This document shows positions 1 through 7,206 of a stretch of 13,205 nucleotides of DNA, piece by piece. The notes beneath the pieces were generated by a model. The model saw only the letters and a program-made list of their open reading frames with translations. It was not told the DNA's origin and ran no database searches. Numbering within the stretch: the first letter of the stretch is position 1; every line of letters begins with the position of its first letter. The stretch comes from Stramentimicrobium sp964433555 (lineage in GTDB: Bacteria; Atribacterota; Phoenicimicrobiia; Phoenicimicrobiales; Stramentimicrobiaceae). The position numbers and the translations under genes were made by a program. The stretch is from contig CAYSRG010000039.1 in NCBI GenBank assembly GCA_964433555.1, forward strand, positions 1 through 13,205, given 5' to 3'.

Positions 1-54
1 TGCCGAAGCTCATCTACATATGCATTTATTGATAAAAGTTCTCGGTCAGCCTGT
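1..54. repeat. Left arm of a 54-bp perfect inverted repeat at the window ends
   Basis: The first 54 bases are the exact reverse complement of 13151-13204. Identity stops sharply: after CAGCCTGT the left flank reads TCACATTTGA, while the reverse complement of the right flank reads GAAGACCAGA. Both flanks are halves of the repeat seen whole at 8726-8748. This fits the end of a mobile element inserted in that repeat, or the edge of a genomic repeat where an assembly stopped. A short open frame runs through the arm, but I recognise no transposase in it. Confidence 0.9.
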
Positions 55-91
55 TCACATTTGAAATAAAGAAAAGGAAGGCAATAGTAAT

Positions 92-823
92 ATGAACAAT
101 CCAGAGATTAAAATCGGAATCATTTGCCCTCTTGAGGTGGAATATGAGATTTGCAAAGAGAAGTTAAGGCTTGGTGATGAAACTGAAAGAGCAGGCCGAT
201 TCATTTCCTCAAGAAAAGAAAAAGATATAGAGGTTTGGGCAGTAAAAGCAGGTGTCGGCAAAATCAACTGCAGTTCAGCCACCCAACTCCTCATAGATCA
301 GCTCCATCTTGATTTCATCATTGATGCCGGTGTGGCCGGAGCACTGGCTGAAAACATCAATATCAATGATATTGTTTGTGCTGAACATTCCTATGAATAT
401 GACCCATGTTCTGGTAAGGAATTGGGGAAAATACCCTCCGGGGATGACGAATCCCTTACAGTGATAAGTGATCCCCTCTACCAAAAAGGTTTTCTGAAAT
501 TTTCTAAACATATCCAAGAAACAATGGCCATCAAGATCAGGATTGGTAATGTTGCCTGTGGTGAAAAGGATGTTAAAAACCGACTATTAAGGCAAGAATT
601 GCATGAGAATTTCAATGCGCTTGCCTGCAACTGGGAAACATCTGCTGTTTTAGGTGTTGCCAACTTAAATCAGGTAAAAGCTTTTTCATTCCGGGTTGTT
701 TCTGATTTAGCCGATGAGGATATGAAAGAATCTTTTGATGTAAATTGTAAGCCGGCACTTCAAAGGATGTTCCCCGTATTAAAGGAATTTATCTTTGGAG
801 GCTGGATACAGAAGTTTGGTTAA
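92..823 (+). CDS. MTA/SAH-nucleosidase-like protein (PNP_UDP phosphorylase family)
   Basis: The 243-aa product, near the roughly 230 aa usual for the family, looks like a cytoplasmic nucleosidase that splits the N-glycosidic bond of adenine nucleosides such as methylthioadenosine or S-adenosylhomocysteine. Visible landmarks are the N-terminal strand GIICPLEVEYE (E15 aligns with the family's catalytic-site Glu), the phosphate/ribose-loop region AGVGKIN (53-59), DAGVAGAL (78-85), the ribose-binding position WET (E182, where classical enzymes read MEA), and VVSDLAD with the catalytic Asp at D205. The ATG follows an AAGGAAG ribosome site. The substitutions around E182 make this a divergent member, so its substrate is uncertain. 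Nucleosidases of this fold also occur as effector domains in some anti-phage systems, so a defence role next to the following cassette is possible but unproven. Its last codons recur at 3093-3170. Confidence 0.85.
   Translation: MNNPEIKIGIICPLEVEYEICKEKLRLGDETERAGRFISSRKEKDIEVWAVKAGVGKINCSSATQLLIDQLHLDFIIDAGVAGALAENININDIVCAEHSYEYDPCSGKELGKIPSGDDESLTVISDPLYQKGFLKFSKHIQETMAIKIRIGNVACGEKDVKNRLLRQELHENFNALACNWETSAVLGVANLNQVKAFSFRVVSDLADEDMKESFDVNCKPALQRMFPVLKEFIFGGWIQKFG
761..817 (+). repeat. 57-bp direct repeat, copy 1 (3' end of the nucleosidase gene)
   Basis: These 57 bases (19 codons, Q-R-M-F-P through I-Q-K-F) recur at 3111-3167 with three mismatches, exactly 2350 bp downstream and in the same orientation. 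The mismatches are AGG/AGA (Arg), CCC/CCG (Pro) and TTA/TTG (Leu), all silent. Recombination between the copies would remove the intervening genes and leave a complete nucleosidase gene. Confidence 0.95.
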
Positions 824-826
824 GTA

Positions 827-852
827 ATAAAGATAAAGGGAGAAATCTTTAT
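827..852 (+). terminator. Possible hairpin after the nucleosidase gene
   Basis: ATAAAGAT (827-834) and ATCTTTAT (845-852) form an 8-bp perfect stem with a 10-base loop, four bases after the stop codon. No T-run follows and the stem is AT-rich, so the terminator call is weak. Confidence 0.25.
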
Positions 853-855
853 GGC

Positions 856-880
856 TGTCGCGGGGACGGTTCTTTTGACA
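856..880 (+). repeat. GGGGACGGTTCT-type dispersed repeat, copy 1
   Basis: The core CGGGGACGGTTCT at 861-873 matches the repeat present twice at 8633-8688. Such short repeats are known from anaerobic bacteria and resemble REP-like sequences linked to Y1-type transposases; that link comes from memory of the motif, as no transposase is in the window. It lies in the 136-base spacer between the nucleosidase gene and the cassette, close to one border of the duplicated unit. Confidence 0.7.
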
Positions 881-959
881 ATAAAAAGGAATATACCAAT
901 AAATCAGTTCATTATTTCTGGGAATTCCGATAAAAAAATAAGAATAAAAATAAACTATC

Positions 960-1607
960 ATGAAATTTTATTTATTTTCTAAAATTGAGTTCGAAGTACC
1001 TGATCCTATTTCTTTGATTGAATGCTACTGTTACCAGAGTGATTTTTATTCCAGATATGATGTAATTGAAAAGCGGAAAATAGAAGATGTAAACAGGATT
1101 GGCGCAAGATTGAAAAGTCAAATAATTTCAGATTGTAAGGTTATAATTGAAGGCACCAGGGAATTAGATATATTTCAGAACACCCTTAATCAATTTTTAG
1201 ATTTAGATGAGCAGGAAAGAGAAAAGCGGGTAAAAGAATTAAATGATGTAGTTTTTCAAAAGCTTTTTAAAATTAATGGAATCCGTTTTTCGACTGCTAC
1301 AAAGATTCTGCATACCGTTTACCCTGAGATTATCCCGATGATCGATAATCCCCTGCAAAGGAAGTATAGAAAAGAAATCAATCTCTCCTGGAATCTACAA
1401 AAAGCCGATGAAATTCTTTTTGATTTTTATCAAAATCTAAAGGTAAACAACAACCGCAAAAATTTAGATGAGATTTCTGCTGAACTAATAAAAATCAACC
1501 TTAAACATCTGACCAGAATTAGAATCTTTGACATTCTCTGGTGGTCTTATCTGAAAGCTGAAAGATTGAAGAATGTAAGAGGGATCAATTGGACTTCGAT
1601 TCATTGA
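960..1607 (+). CDS. Helix-hairpin-helix-like protein, first gene of the inserted cassette
   Basis: A 215-aa soluble protein with no signal or membrane segment. Residues 105-130 (GIRFSTATKILHTVYPE, then MIDNPL) look like a helix-hairpin-helix segment followed by a short loop holding an Asp, the pattern I associate with DUF6308-type or base-excision-glycosylase-like proteins whose text reads 'G...ATKILH...P...P..D'. The N-terminal half is helical and rich in Lys and Glu. The C-terminus (IRIFDILWWSYLKAERL, 187-203) is a typical final helix for such proteins. No Shine-Dalgarno site precedes the ATG and no better in-frame start exists nearby, so translation may be weak or leaderless. The next gene follows after 30 bases. 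DNA binding is inferred; no catalytic residue is identified and the biological role is unknown. Confidence 0.7.
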   Translation: MKFYLFSKIEFEVPDPISLIECYCYQSDFYSRYDVIEKRKIEDVNRIGARLKSQIISDCKVIIEGTRELDIFQNTLNQFLDLDEQEREKRVKELNDVVFQKLFKINGIRFSTATKILHTVYPEIIPMIDNPLQRKYRKEINLSWNLQKADEILFDFYQNLKVNNNRKNLDEISAELIKINLKHLTRIRIFDILWWSYLKAERLKNVRGINWTSIH

Positions 1608-1625
1608 TTTAAATTAAATATTTTT

Positions 1626-1631
1626 AGGAGG
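1626..1631 (+). promoter_or_regulatory. Strong ribosome binding site of the two-TM protein
   Basis: AGGAGG lies six bases before the ATG at 1638 and fixes this start. It contrasts with the gene at 960, which lacks such a site. Confidence 0.8.
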
Positions 1632-1637
1632 ATTTAA

Positions 1638-2372
1638 ATGAAATATAACGAAGACTTGGAAAAGTTATTAACCGGGATTTTTAGTATAGTTGGTTTGCTG
1701 GCGATTATCATTAAATTATTTATTACTGGTTGGACAAATGAAAATGTCCTTGATGCCTTAATCAATCTTGCTGGTTTGGTTGTTACGATTATTGTCTTTT
1801 TGGTTGCTTTTCAGGCAATGCGCCGACTGGATTATGCTAGCTTTAAAAGAGAATTTGAAAAAAATCTTCAGGAATGGATCAATCAAAATGAATATTTAAT
1901 TGATAAAGAGAAAATCCAAGCAGGGAAAGAAAATAAAAGATTTTATTATATTTTATCTAAAGCCCATCATAATAATGTGGTCTTACAGGAAAAAACAGCT
2001 CATGAATTTCCTATCAAAGATGGTTTTTATTGGCATAAAGGAGTCTTTCTTTATACAGATTACAAAGATAAAGAAGAAATTATCATTGGCCTTAATAGGT
2101 CATTTTTTATCTCAAAACGTGGTGGAGATTTGCCAAAACCTTTTAATTCATTGATGGACATTGCAGAGAATTTTAAACTTAGAATAAAGGAACATTTTCA
2201 AGGCAAATTTGATTATGACAAAAAAGTGGATAATGGTTTGCCTATAGAAATTACTGATGAAGGTACACGGCTTCATATTTCCATTAATAAAATAGCAAAT
2301 ACCAAGGATAATGCCAAAACAGCTATCGACATGCTGGAATACATTAAGACTCTGATTATTGCTCTGGCATAA
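1638..2372 (+). CDS. Two-TM membrane protein with cytoplasmic domain, unknown family
   Basis: A 244-aa protein with two hydrophobic segments close to the N-terminus (about residues 11-30 and 40-61) joined by a short polar loop. The second ends in RRLDY, so by the positive-inside rule both termini and the remaining 180 residues should lie in the cytoplasm. Residues 65-100 form a charged helix. The rest mixes strands (EEIIIGLNRSFFIS, LPIEITDEGTRLHISINKI) and a closing helix. I recognise no family. It sits between the HhH-like gene and the PD-(D/E)XK gene at gaps of 30 and 38 bases, so the three are probably one operon. A small membrane anchor joined to a cytoplasmic domain and paired with a nuclease-fold protein is a layout seen in defence cassettes, which is suggestive only. 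Confidence 0.75.
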   Translation: MKYNEDLEKLLTGIFSIVGLLAIIIKLFITGWTNENVLDALINLAGLVVTIIVFLVAFQAMRRLDYASFKREFEKNLQEWINQNEYLIDKEKIQAGKENKRFYYILSKAHHNNVVLQEKTAHEFPIKDGFYWHKGVFLYTDYKDKEEIIIGLNRSFFISKRGGDLPKPFNSLMDIAENFKLRIKEHFQGKFDYDKKVDNGLPIEITDEGTRLHISINKIANTKDNAKTAIDMLEYIKTLIIALA

Positions 2373-2410
2373 AAATAATAATTTGTTCAAAAATGAAAGG
2401 ATGAAATATC

Positions 2411-3088
2411 ATGGGAATTTTTCCACAAAAATCAGATTCACATGGCAGCTTAAGAAATTTACAAGTTGCCATTAATGAGAAAAAAGATTTTTTAGATGAT
2501 AAAGTATCAAAGGTTATTGGAAAAAAGATGAACATTAGTTGGAAATCTCCTCTAAAGGAATATGATTATGCGGAGTACCGTGATGAGGATTATTTGAGAT
2601 TGTTAGGCTTAAACAATAAAATTAAAAAAACTTTGAATTCATTTTGGCCAAATAATGGTCCTCAATGGGATGCACTGGGTATAAATCAAGATGGTGAAAT
2701 CATACTTGTGGAAGCCAAAGCAAATATTCCTGAGATGGTAAGTCCAGGAACTGGTGCAAAAAGTATAAAGACAATTAATAAAATCAAAAATTCCTTGGAT
2801 GAAATGAAGCAATATTTAAATATTTCTAATTCCATTGATTGGACTGGAACATTTTATCAATATACAAATAGAATTGCCCATTTATATTACTTAAGAGTGC
2901 TAAATAATATAAATGCTAATCTTCTTTTTATATATTTTATCAATGATAAAACAGTGGATGGTCCAAAGACCAAGGAAGAATGGCTTGGTGCCATAAAAAC
3001 AATGGAATGTTATTTAGATCTTAATAAACAACATAAACTTAGAAAGTATATTTTTGATATTTTTATAGATATTAGTGACTTAAGATAA
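2411..3088 (+). CDS. PD-(D/E)XK nuclease-like protein, last gene of the cassette
   Basis: A 225-aa protein with a clear PD-(D/E)XK core: GPQWDALG (Asp at D87) followed by strand EIILVEAKANI (E101-A-K103). E55 or E58 in YAEYRDEDYL could supply the N-terminal acidic residue. Downstream blocks TFYQYTNRIAHLYYLR (147-162) and LLFIYFINDK with GPKTKEEW (171-191) match my memory of a widespread stand-alone bacterial family of unknown function, so this is a complete copy and not a fragment. An AAAGGA ribosome site lies about ten bases before the ATG. It is co-directional with the two preceding genes, and a remnant of a nucleosidase gene starts four bases after its stop codon. DNA or RNA cleavage is inferred from the motif; the target is unknown. 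Confidence 0.75.
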   Translation: MGIFPQKSDSHGSLRNLQVAINEKKDFLDDKVSKVIGKKMNISWKSPLKEYDYAEYRDEDYLRLLGLNNKIKKTLNSFWPNNGPQWDALGINQDGEIILVEAKANIPEMVSPGTGAKSIKTINKIKNSLDEMKQYLNISNSIDWTGTFYQYTNRIAHLYYLRVLNNINANLLFIYFINDKTVDGPKTKEEWLGAIKTMECYLDLNKQHKLRKYIFDIFIDISDLR

Positions 3089-3092
3089 GAGA

Positions 3093-3170
3093 AATTGCAA
3101 TTCAATACTCCAAAGAATGTTCCCGGTATTGAAGGAATTTATCTTTGGAGGCTGGATACAGAAGTTTTAG
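3093..3170 (+). pseudogene. 3'-end remnant of a second nucleosidase gene
   Basis: Read in the frame that aligns with the gene at 92-823, this stretch encodes NCNSILQRMFPVLKEF and continues to IQKF and a TAG stop. The intact gene reads NCKPALQR and then the same residues, with one extra Gly before its stop. From 3111 to 3167 only silent changes occur; further upstream the copies diverge (12 of 20 bases equal over 3091-3110) and then lose similarity at the end of the preceding gene. The 5' nine-tenths of this second gene is absent. It may have been a paralogue or an allele from another strain; the cassette genes now occupy the place of its front part. Confidence 0.85.
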
Positions 3171-3710
3171 ACATTGTAAATTTATAAAGTAAAGCAGACT
3201 TGCTTTTTAAAGATAAAAAAGCTTATAATAAAAAATAAAGATTTATGTAGGAGTTATAAATAAAATAAGACAAATAGTAAAAATGTAACATAAATTACTA
3301 CAGCATACCAATTCTCCATCAGTACCACATAAAAGATGCATTATTGCAATATAAATGTTCTCTTTTTACGTATCCCCTAGAATAATAAACTAATATGAAT
3401 TCAATTCAGAGTTTTCATTGATTAACTAACAAGAAATCCTTAAGTGATGCAGGAAGTTTTTTGCTTTTTTACCATAATTATATTATTGAAATAAAGAGGT
3501 AGCCTATTGAGTAAAGAATTTCCTATTTGAAAAAATTAACCATTGAAAAAGACTCAAAGACACTAGCTAGATTATCTACTTATTTAAATGAAAAATTAAC
3601 ACAAAATTGTTAAGAAATTTTGGTTATTTCCCAATTGTAAACAAATCTATTGATGAATAAAAATATTAGAAAATTTTATGGGATAAAGTATTATTGAGAG
3701 GGAGATAAAA
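3171..3710. other. 540-base AT-rich stretch without a supported gene
   Basis: Stops are frequent in all frames. It holds a probable terminator near 3191 and the leader of the lipoprotein gene at 3711. At 3527-3613 a TTG-started frame of 28 codons (LKKLTIEKDSKTLARLSTYL and on) has the look of a real protein N-terminus, such as an anti-sigma-type ATP-binding protein, but it ends at once and has no ribosome site; it may be a decayed gene. Nothing else stands out. Confidence 0.6.
3191..3208 (+). terminator. Probable Rho-independent terminator behind the nucleosidase remnant
   Basis: AAAGCA (3191-3196) pairs with TGCTTT (3201-3206) around a four-base loop GACT, and the T-run continues to 3208. 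The stem is only six pairs, but the shape and the place, just after the remnant's stop codon, fit a terminator for the cassette or for the original second nucleosidase gene. Confidence 0.5.
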
Positions 3711-4193
3711 ATGAAAAAATTATTAGTAATTTTATTGATTTCAATTTTAGCTATCTTTGTTTTTGTTGGATGTGAAGGTGTCAGCACTCCACCTAATGGA
3801 AGCGAAGGAGAAGGAGAGGGAGAGGGAGAAACTGAAGAAATAAGTGTGGAAATAGAGGGCTTTGAAGTGATTAATGATAAGCCCTATATCGCTGCTGGAA
3901 ACCATAATCTGACTGTAACCTTCCCTTTACCTGTAAAGGATGCCTATGGAGTTATCACTGAATGTACTGGTGATTATAATGAATCTGAAAATGATACTAT
4001 TGTGGAACTTTCCCCTCCAGATGGTTGGGATCCAGAAGAAGGGGCTACAGTCTGGAGTGGTACTGCATCGTTTAGTATTGGACAAAATAATTGTTGTGTT
4101 TCTTTTGTAATAATTCATTCCAGTGCATGTCTAGAGAATACTTGTTTTGTGATGCCAGTTATTGTTTCGACTGACCCGGAACTTCCCTGTTAG
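3711..4193 (+). CDS. Small Cys-rich lipoprotein with Gly-Glu linker
   Basis: A 160-aa secreted protein. It starts with KK and a hydrophobic stretch (residues 4-19) that ends in FVGC, a lipobox-like site with the lipidated Cys at C21; Phe at -3 is unusual. Residues 31-43 are a run of Ser/Gly/Glu (GEGEGEGE) that would act as a flexible linker; its DNA is a purine repeat (GGAGAAGGAGAGGGAGAGGG). The rest (about 45-160) is rich in strands and reads like an Ig-type fold, with six further cysteines (85, 128, 129, 140, 145, 160) that could form disulfides outside the cell. GAGAGGGAGAT precedes the ATG. The gene stands alone, 150 bases before the DUF4177-like gene. Role unknown; surface exposure is inferred. 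Confidence 0.75.
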   Translation: MKKLLVILLISILAIFVFVGCEGVSTPPNGSEGEGEGEGETEEISVEIEGFEVINDKPYIAAGNHNLTVTFPLPVKDAYGVITECTGDYNESENDTIVELSPPDGWDPEEGATVWSGTASFSIGQNNCCVSFVIIHSSACLENTCFVMPVIVSTDPELPC

Positions 4194-4343
4194 AAATCAA
4201 ATTTCACTACCAATTTTTTATAATGTTGTTTAAAAAATATATAAATAAAAACTAAAAATTATTTAAAAAAAGAAAAGGAATAATATACCAACAGAATTAT
4301 ACAATTAATTTCTAATGTTTAAGAATACAGGAGATTAGAAAAA

Positions 4344-4625
4344 ATGAAGATAGATTTATTTGTTAGAGTATTATTGATAATCGTTGCAACTTTATTGGCC
4401 TTTAATATGGTGTTGCCCATGTTATCCAATTCAGATATATCTTATGCTGCCAATTCAGTACAATATAAAGTAGATAGTGTTGATCTTGGCAAAGTGGGAG
4501 TTCTTAAAACAAGTGGATTGGAGAAACTGCTAAATGAATATAGCAAGGAAGGCTGGGAGACAATTAGTGTAAATGTTGTAGCTATAGGATTGGGTGGCAA
4601 GGCATTAGTTGTATTTAAAAAATGA
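4344..4625 (+). CDS. Small exported or membrane-anchored DUF4177-like protein
   Basis: The 93-aa product has an N-terminal hydrophobic segment (about residues 6-25) that is either a signal peptide, with AANS near residue 35 as possible cleavage area, or a single anchor. Residues 38-93 follow the DUF4177 pattern: VQYKVDSVDL, a helix LEKLLNEYSKEGWETISVNV with the characteristic GWE, and a closing strand ALVVFKK. DUF4177 proteins are small and of unknown function; many are cytoplasmic, so an exported form is a variant. GGAGATT lies a suitable distance before the ATG. The next gene also encodes an exported protein. Confidence 0.7.
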   Translation: MKIDLFVRVLLIIVATLLAFNMVLPMLSNSDISYAANSVQYKVDSVDLGKVGVLKTSGLEKLLNEYSKEGWETISVNVVAIGLGGKALVVFKK

Positions 4626-4646
4626 ATATATGTTCATAAACTAGTT

Positions 4647-4670
4647 AAGATTTTAATAAAATAATCTTTT
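4647..4670 (+). terminator. Weak AT-rich hairpin with T-run after the DUF4177-like gene
   Basis: AAGATT (4647-4652) and AATCTT (4663-4668) form a six-pair stem with a ten-base loop, followed by TTATTATAAT. Low stability makes the call tentative. Confidence 0.25.
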
Positions 4671-4734
4671 ATTATAATCTTTAATTGTATATCTATCTCT
4701 AATATTTATATAAAAATAAAAGAGAGGGGTTAAT

Positions 4735-7206
4735 ATGTGGAAGAAAATAATTTCTTTGTTACTTATTTTGAGTTTAATGGTAACAGTAGTGGGGTGCGGA
4801 GTAGTGCCTACTATCCCTTCTACTCCTGATCCAAAATTAGTATTAGTTCGAGTTACCGATCCGAAAAGCAATCTAGTTTCCGTAGCCGGGATAGAGAACA
4901 AAGATGCAATGGCAATTCTTGGAGAAAAAGATGCCGAGGGGAACCCTACAAGCATAACGGGATCAGTATATGTCTTGGAGCAAGGGAATGCATTCGCTAT
5001 TGATGCAGGCACTGACGGACTTCCAAGGTATTTGATAGATTTTGAAGGCAATAAAGTAATTTTTGAGAATTATACAGATTCTACAGTAGACATTTCTATG
5101 TATGACTATAACGAGAATCTTGTTCAGGAACCTATTACAATAAATATAGAAGCCGAAGATCTTTTAGAAATAAAACAATTATATAATTCTTTTTATTCAC
5201 AACAAAAAGAGGCGGGGAAAAATGTAGCAGATGATATAGCAGCTGGATTGAGATGGGGGGCTAAAGCAGTTCCATGGGTTGCATGCGCAATTACTGGTGC
5301 AACATTTATTCCCGTCCTAACTGTAACCTTACTCCCCTATTTTCCTTATGTTGCATCTGTTTGTGCTGGGTCCATTTTAACTACAGCTCTTTCTGCTAGT
5401 GAGATATGGTCTTTTAACGAGTATGAAGAAGCGGGAATCACGACTTCGGGATTTAGCTCAACCAATCCTGCTGAATACGTAAGTCCCGTGCTTAATTTGC
5501 TAGCTGATGCATTTGAAGGGAATTGGGGCACTAACAAACCTCCAACTATTACCTCTGCTCCAATAACTTCTGCAACCGTTGGGCAATTATACAGTTATCA
5601 TGTCACTGCAAATGATCCTAATGACGATGTACTTAGTTATTCACTTATCATCAAACCCAGTGGAATGGAGATAGCTCCAAATGGATTTATTTCATGGATC
5701 CCCACAGATTCTGGAAATTTTGATGTTAAAATAGAAGTATCTGATGGAGAATTCTCTGACACCCAGAATTTTATTATTACAGTAGAAGGGTCAGAACCTT
5801 CCATTGGGCAGGTTCAGCTTTCAAATCCATACAATGGCTCCACTGTCAACACATCTACTGTGGTACTTTCCTGGAATTCCATAGCCAATGCCACCGGCTA
5901 TGAGGTTGTCTACGATACTTCGAGTAATTTTGCAAACCCAATCGGATGGACAGTATCTGGTACATCTAAAACAACTGGTACCCTAAACGATGGAGTAACT
6001 TATTACTGGCGTGTCCGGGCTTTAGTAGGAGATCAATATTTTTCATGGTCTCCTGTCTGGAGTTTTACAAAAAGCGGATCTGTTTCCTCTCAAGAGGTAA
6101 CTCTTGTGCTCTATATCTATGAGAACAGCACAAGCGGCCCTCCTCTTTCAGGAGTAAGCGTTGGAGTCGTTGACGGCGAAGGTAATTCATCTAATCACAC
6201 AACAAACAGTAGTGGATATGTGACGATAAAGGGCATACCTGGCACATGGTCTTTTTCAGCGATGAAATCAGGGTATGATACTAATAATTGGACCCAGGCA
6301 ATTACAACTAATTGTACAAAATATGGATATTTAGTTAAAAGTGCAACCCCAGTTGGTACCATTGATGTGTTTGCTACACTAGATGGATCACCTTGGATTG
6401 GATCTCTTAATTATAGTTTAACTGGGTCTTCTCCTTCAAGTGGGAGCACTGTTCCTGCTGTTCTCAATAACAAATTCGTGGGATCATACAGTATTACTTA
6501 TAATTCCGGAGGGCCCTCTAATGCCTCCCTTGTATCTATTACCCCAAGTAGTAATCAGACGCTCTCAACAGGTGGAATAATAGCTTTCACATTAAACTTT
6601 ATTACCGAAGAGATTCTTCCACCAAATCCTCCTGCTTTTCTTTCCCCAGGGACTACATCTGCCCCTGGTACAATTATAAGTACCTTGACCCCAACTCTCT
6701 CATGGCAGGCAGTACCAAATGCTGATTATTATAACTTATCTGTTAGCATTTATCCTTATGGCACAAGCAATATCATTTTCTATAATCAGCAGATATATGG
6801 GAATTCAATTACTATCCCTAGTGGATATTTGCAACCCGGACAGAAATACCGTTGGAATATGCGGGCTTATAACAGTGCCGGCTATAGCGATTATTCTTCT
6901 GATTATTATTTTCAGACTGGAATAACCCTTGGACAAGTCCAGCTTTTGGGCCCCTCAAATGGAGGGTTATTACCACCAATGAGCGTTTATTTCTGGTGGG
7001 ATTCTGTGAGCAATGCTACAAAATATCAATTTATACTCTATAACTCACAAGGACAAGTTGCACTAGACACGATAAGAACTAGCACTTCTTTGAGTGTTGC
7101 TCTTGGTACTGAAGAAACAATCACTTGGAAAGTAAGGGCAGGGGATAATAGTGGCAATTGGGGACCCTGGTCTAGTACATGGAGTTTGACAATCAAATCA
7201 TTATAA
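4735..7206 (+). CDS. Large multidomain lipoprotein with Ig/cadherin-like and FN3 domains
   Basis: An 823-aa lipoprotein with a signal peptide ending in the canonical lipobox VVGC (lipidated C21), then a Pro-rich spacer. Residues 35-160 are a strand-rich domain I do not recognise. Residues about 175-222 are strongly hydrophobic (VPWVACAITGATFIPVLTV and on), enough for a membrane hairpin. Next come a cadherin-like/putative-Ig domain (269-350, with ANDPNDDVLSYSL and ISWIPTDSG), an FN3-type domain (358-446, ending YYWRVRA...SWSPVWSF), a carboxypeptidase-regulatory-like domain (454-535, LSGVSVGVVDGEG), a PEGA-like domain (538-623), and two FN3-type domains (628-729, 734-820) with the same GQVQL opening and WNMRA/WKVRA strand. 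No catalytic motif is visible. GAGAGGGG precedes the ATG. It is probably a surface protein for adhesion or polymer binding; the domain calls are by eye. Confidence 0.8.
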   Translation: MWKKIISLLLILSLMVTVVGCGVVPTIPSTPDPKLVLVRVTDPKSNLVSVAGIENKDAMAILGEKDAEGNPTSITGSVYVLEQGNAFAIDAGTDGLPRYLIDFEGNKVIFENYTDSTVDISMYDYNENLVQEPITINIEAEDLLEIKQLYNSFYSQQKEAGKNVADDIAAGLRWGAKAVPWVACAITGATFIPVLTVTLLPYFPYVASVCAGSILTTALSASEIWSFNEYEEAGITTSGFSSTNPAEYVSPVLNLLADAFEGNWGTNKPPTITSAPITSATVGQLYSYHVTANDPNDDVLSYSLIIKPSGMEIAPNGFISWIPTDSGNFDVKIEVSDGEFSDTQNFIITVEGSEPSIGQVQLSNPYNGSTVNTSTVVLSWNSIANATGYEVVYDTSSNFANPIGWTVSGTSKTTGTLNDGVTYYWRVRALVGDQYFSWSPVWSFTKSGSVSSQEVTLVLYIYENSTSGPPLSGVSVGVVDGEGNSSNHTTNSSGYVTIKGIPGTWSFSAMKSGYDTNNWTQAITTNCTKYGYLVKSATPVGTIDVFATLDGSPWIGSLNYSLTGSSPSSGSTVPAVLNNKFVGSYSITYNSGGPSNASLVSITPSSNQTLSTGGIIAFTLNFITEEILPPNPPAFLSPGTTSAPGTIISTLTPTLSWQAVPNADYYNLSVSIYPYGTSNIIFYNQQIYGNSITIPSGYLQPGQKYRWNMRAYNSAGYSDYSSDYYFQTGITLGQVQLLGPSNGGLLPPMSVYFWWDSVSNATKYQFILYNSQGQVALDTIRTSTSLSVALGTEETITWKVRAGDNSGNWGPWSSTWSLTIKSL

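Noticed and set aside
1..91. Transposase C-terminus read through the left inverted-repeat arm
   Set aside because: Open frames of about 20 codons exist here but none shows a recognisable transposase motif.
1900..2154. Open frame of 84 codons inside the two-TM gene
   Set aside because: It is a shifted frame of a gene with a strong ribosome site and coherent protein; its product is a low-complexity Lys/Ile-rich string.
3527..3613. 28-codon TTG frame resembling an anti-sigma-type N-terminus
   Set aside because: It has no ribosome site, stops after 28 residues and no continuation is visible in other frames; too weak to annotate as a gene.
4653..5051. Open frame of 132 codons on the minus strand
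   Set aside because: It lies opposite the start of the large lipoprotein, whose signal peptide, lipobox and ribosome site are clear; the minus-strand protein shows no domain.
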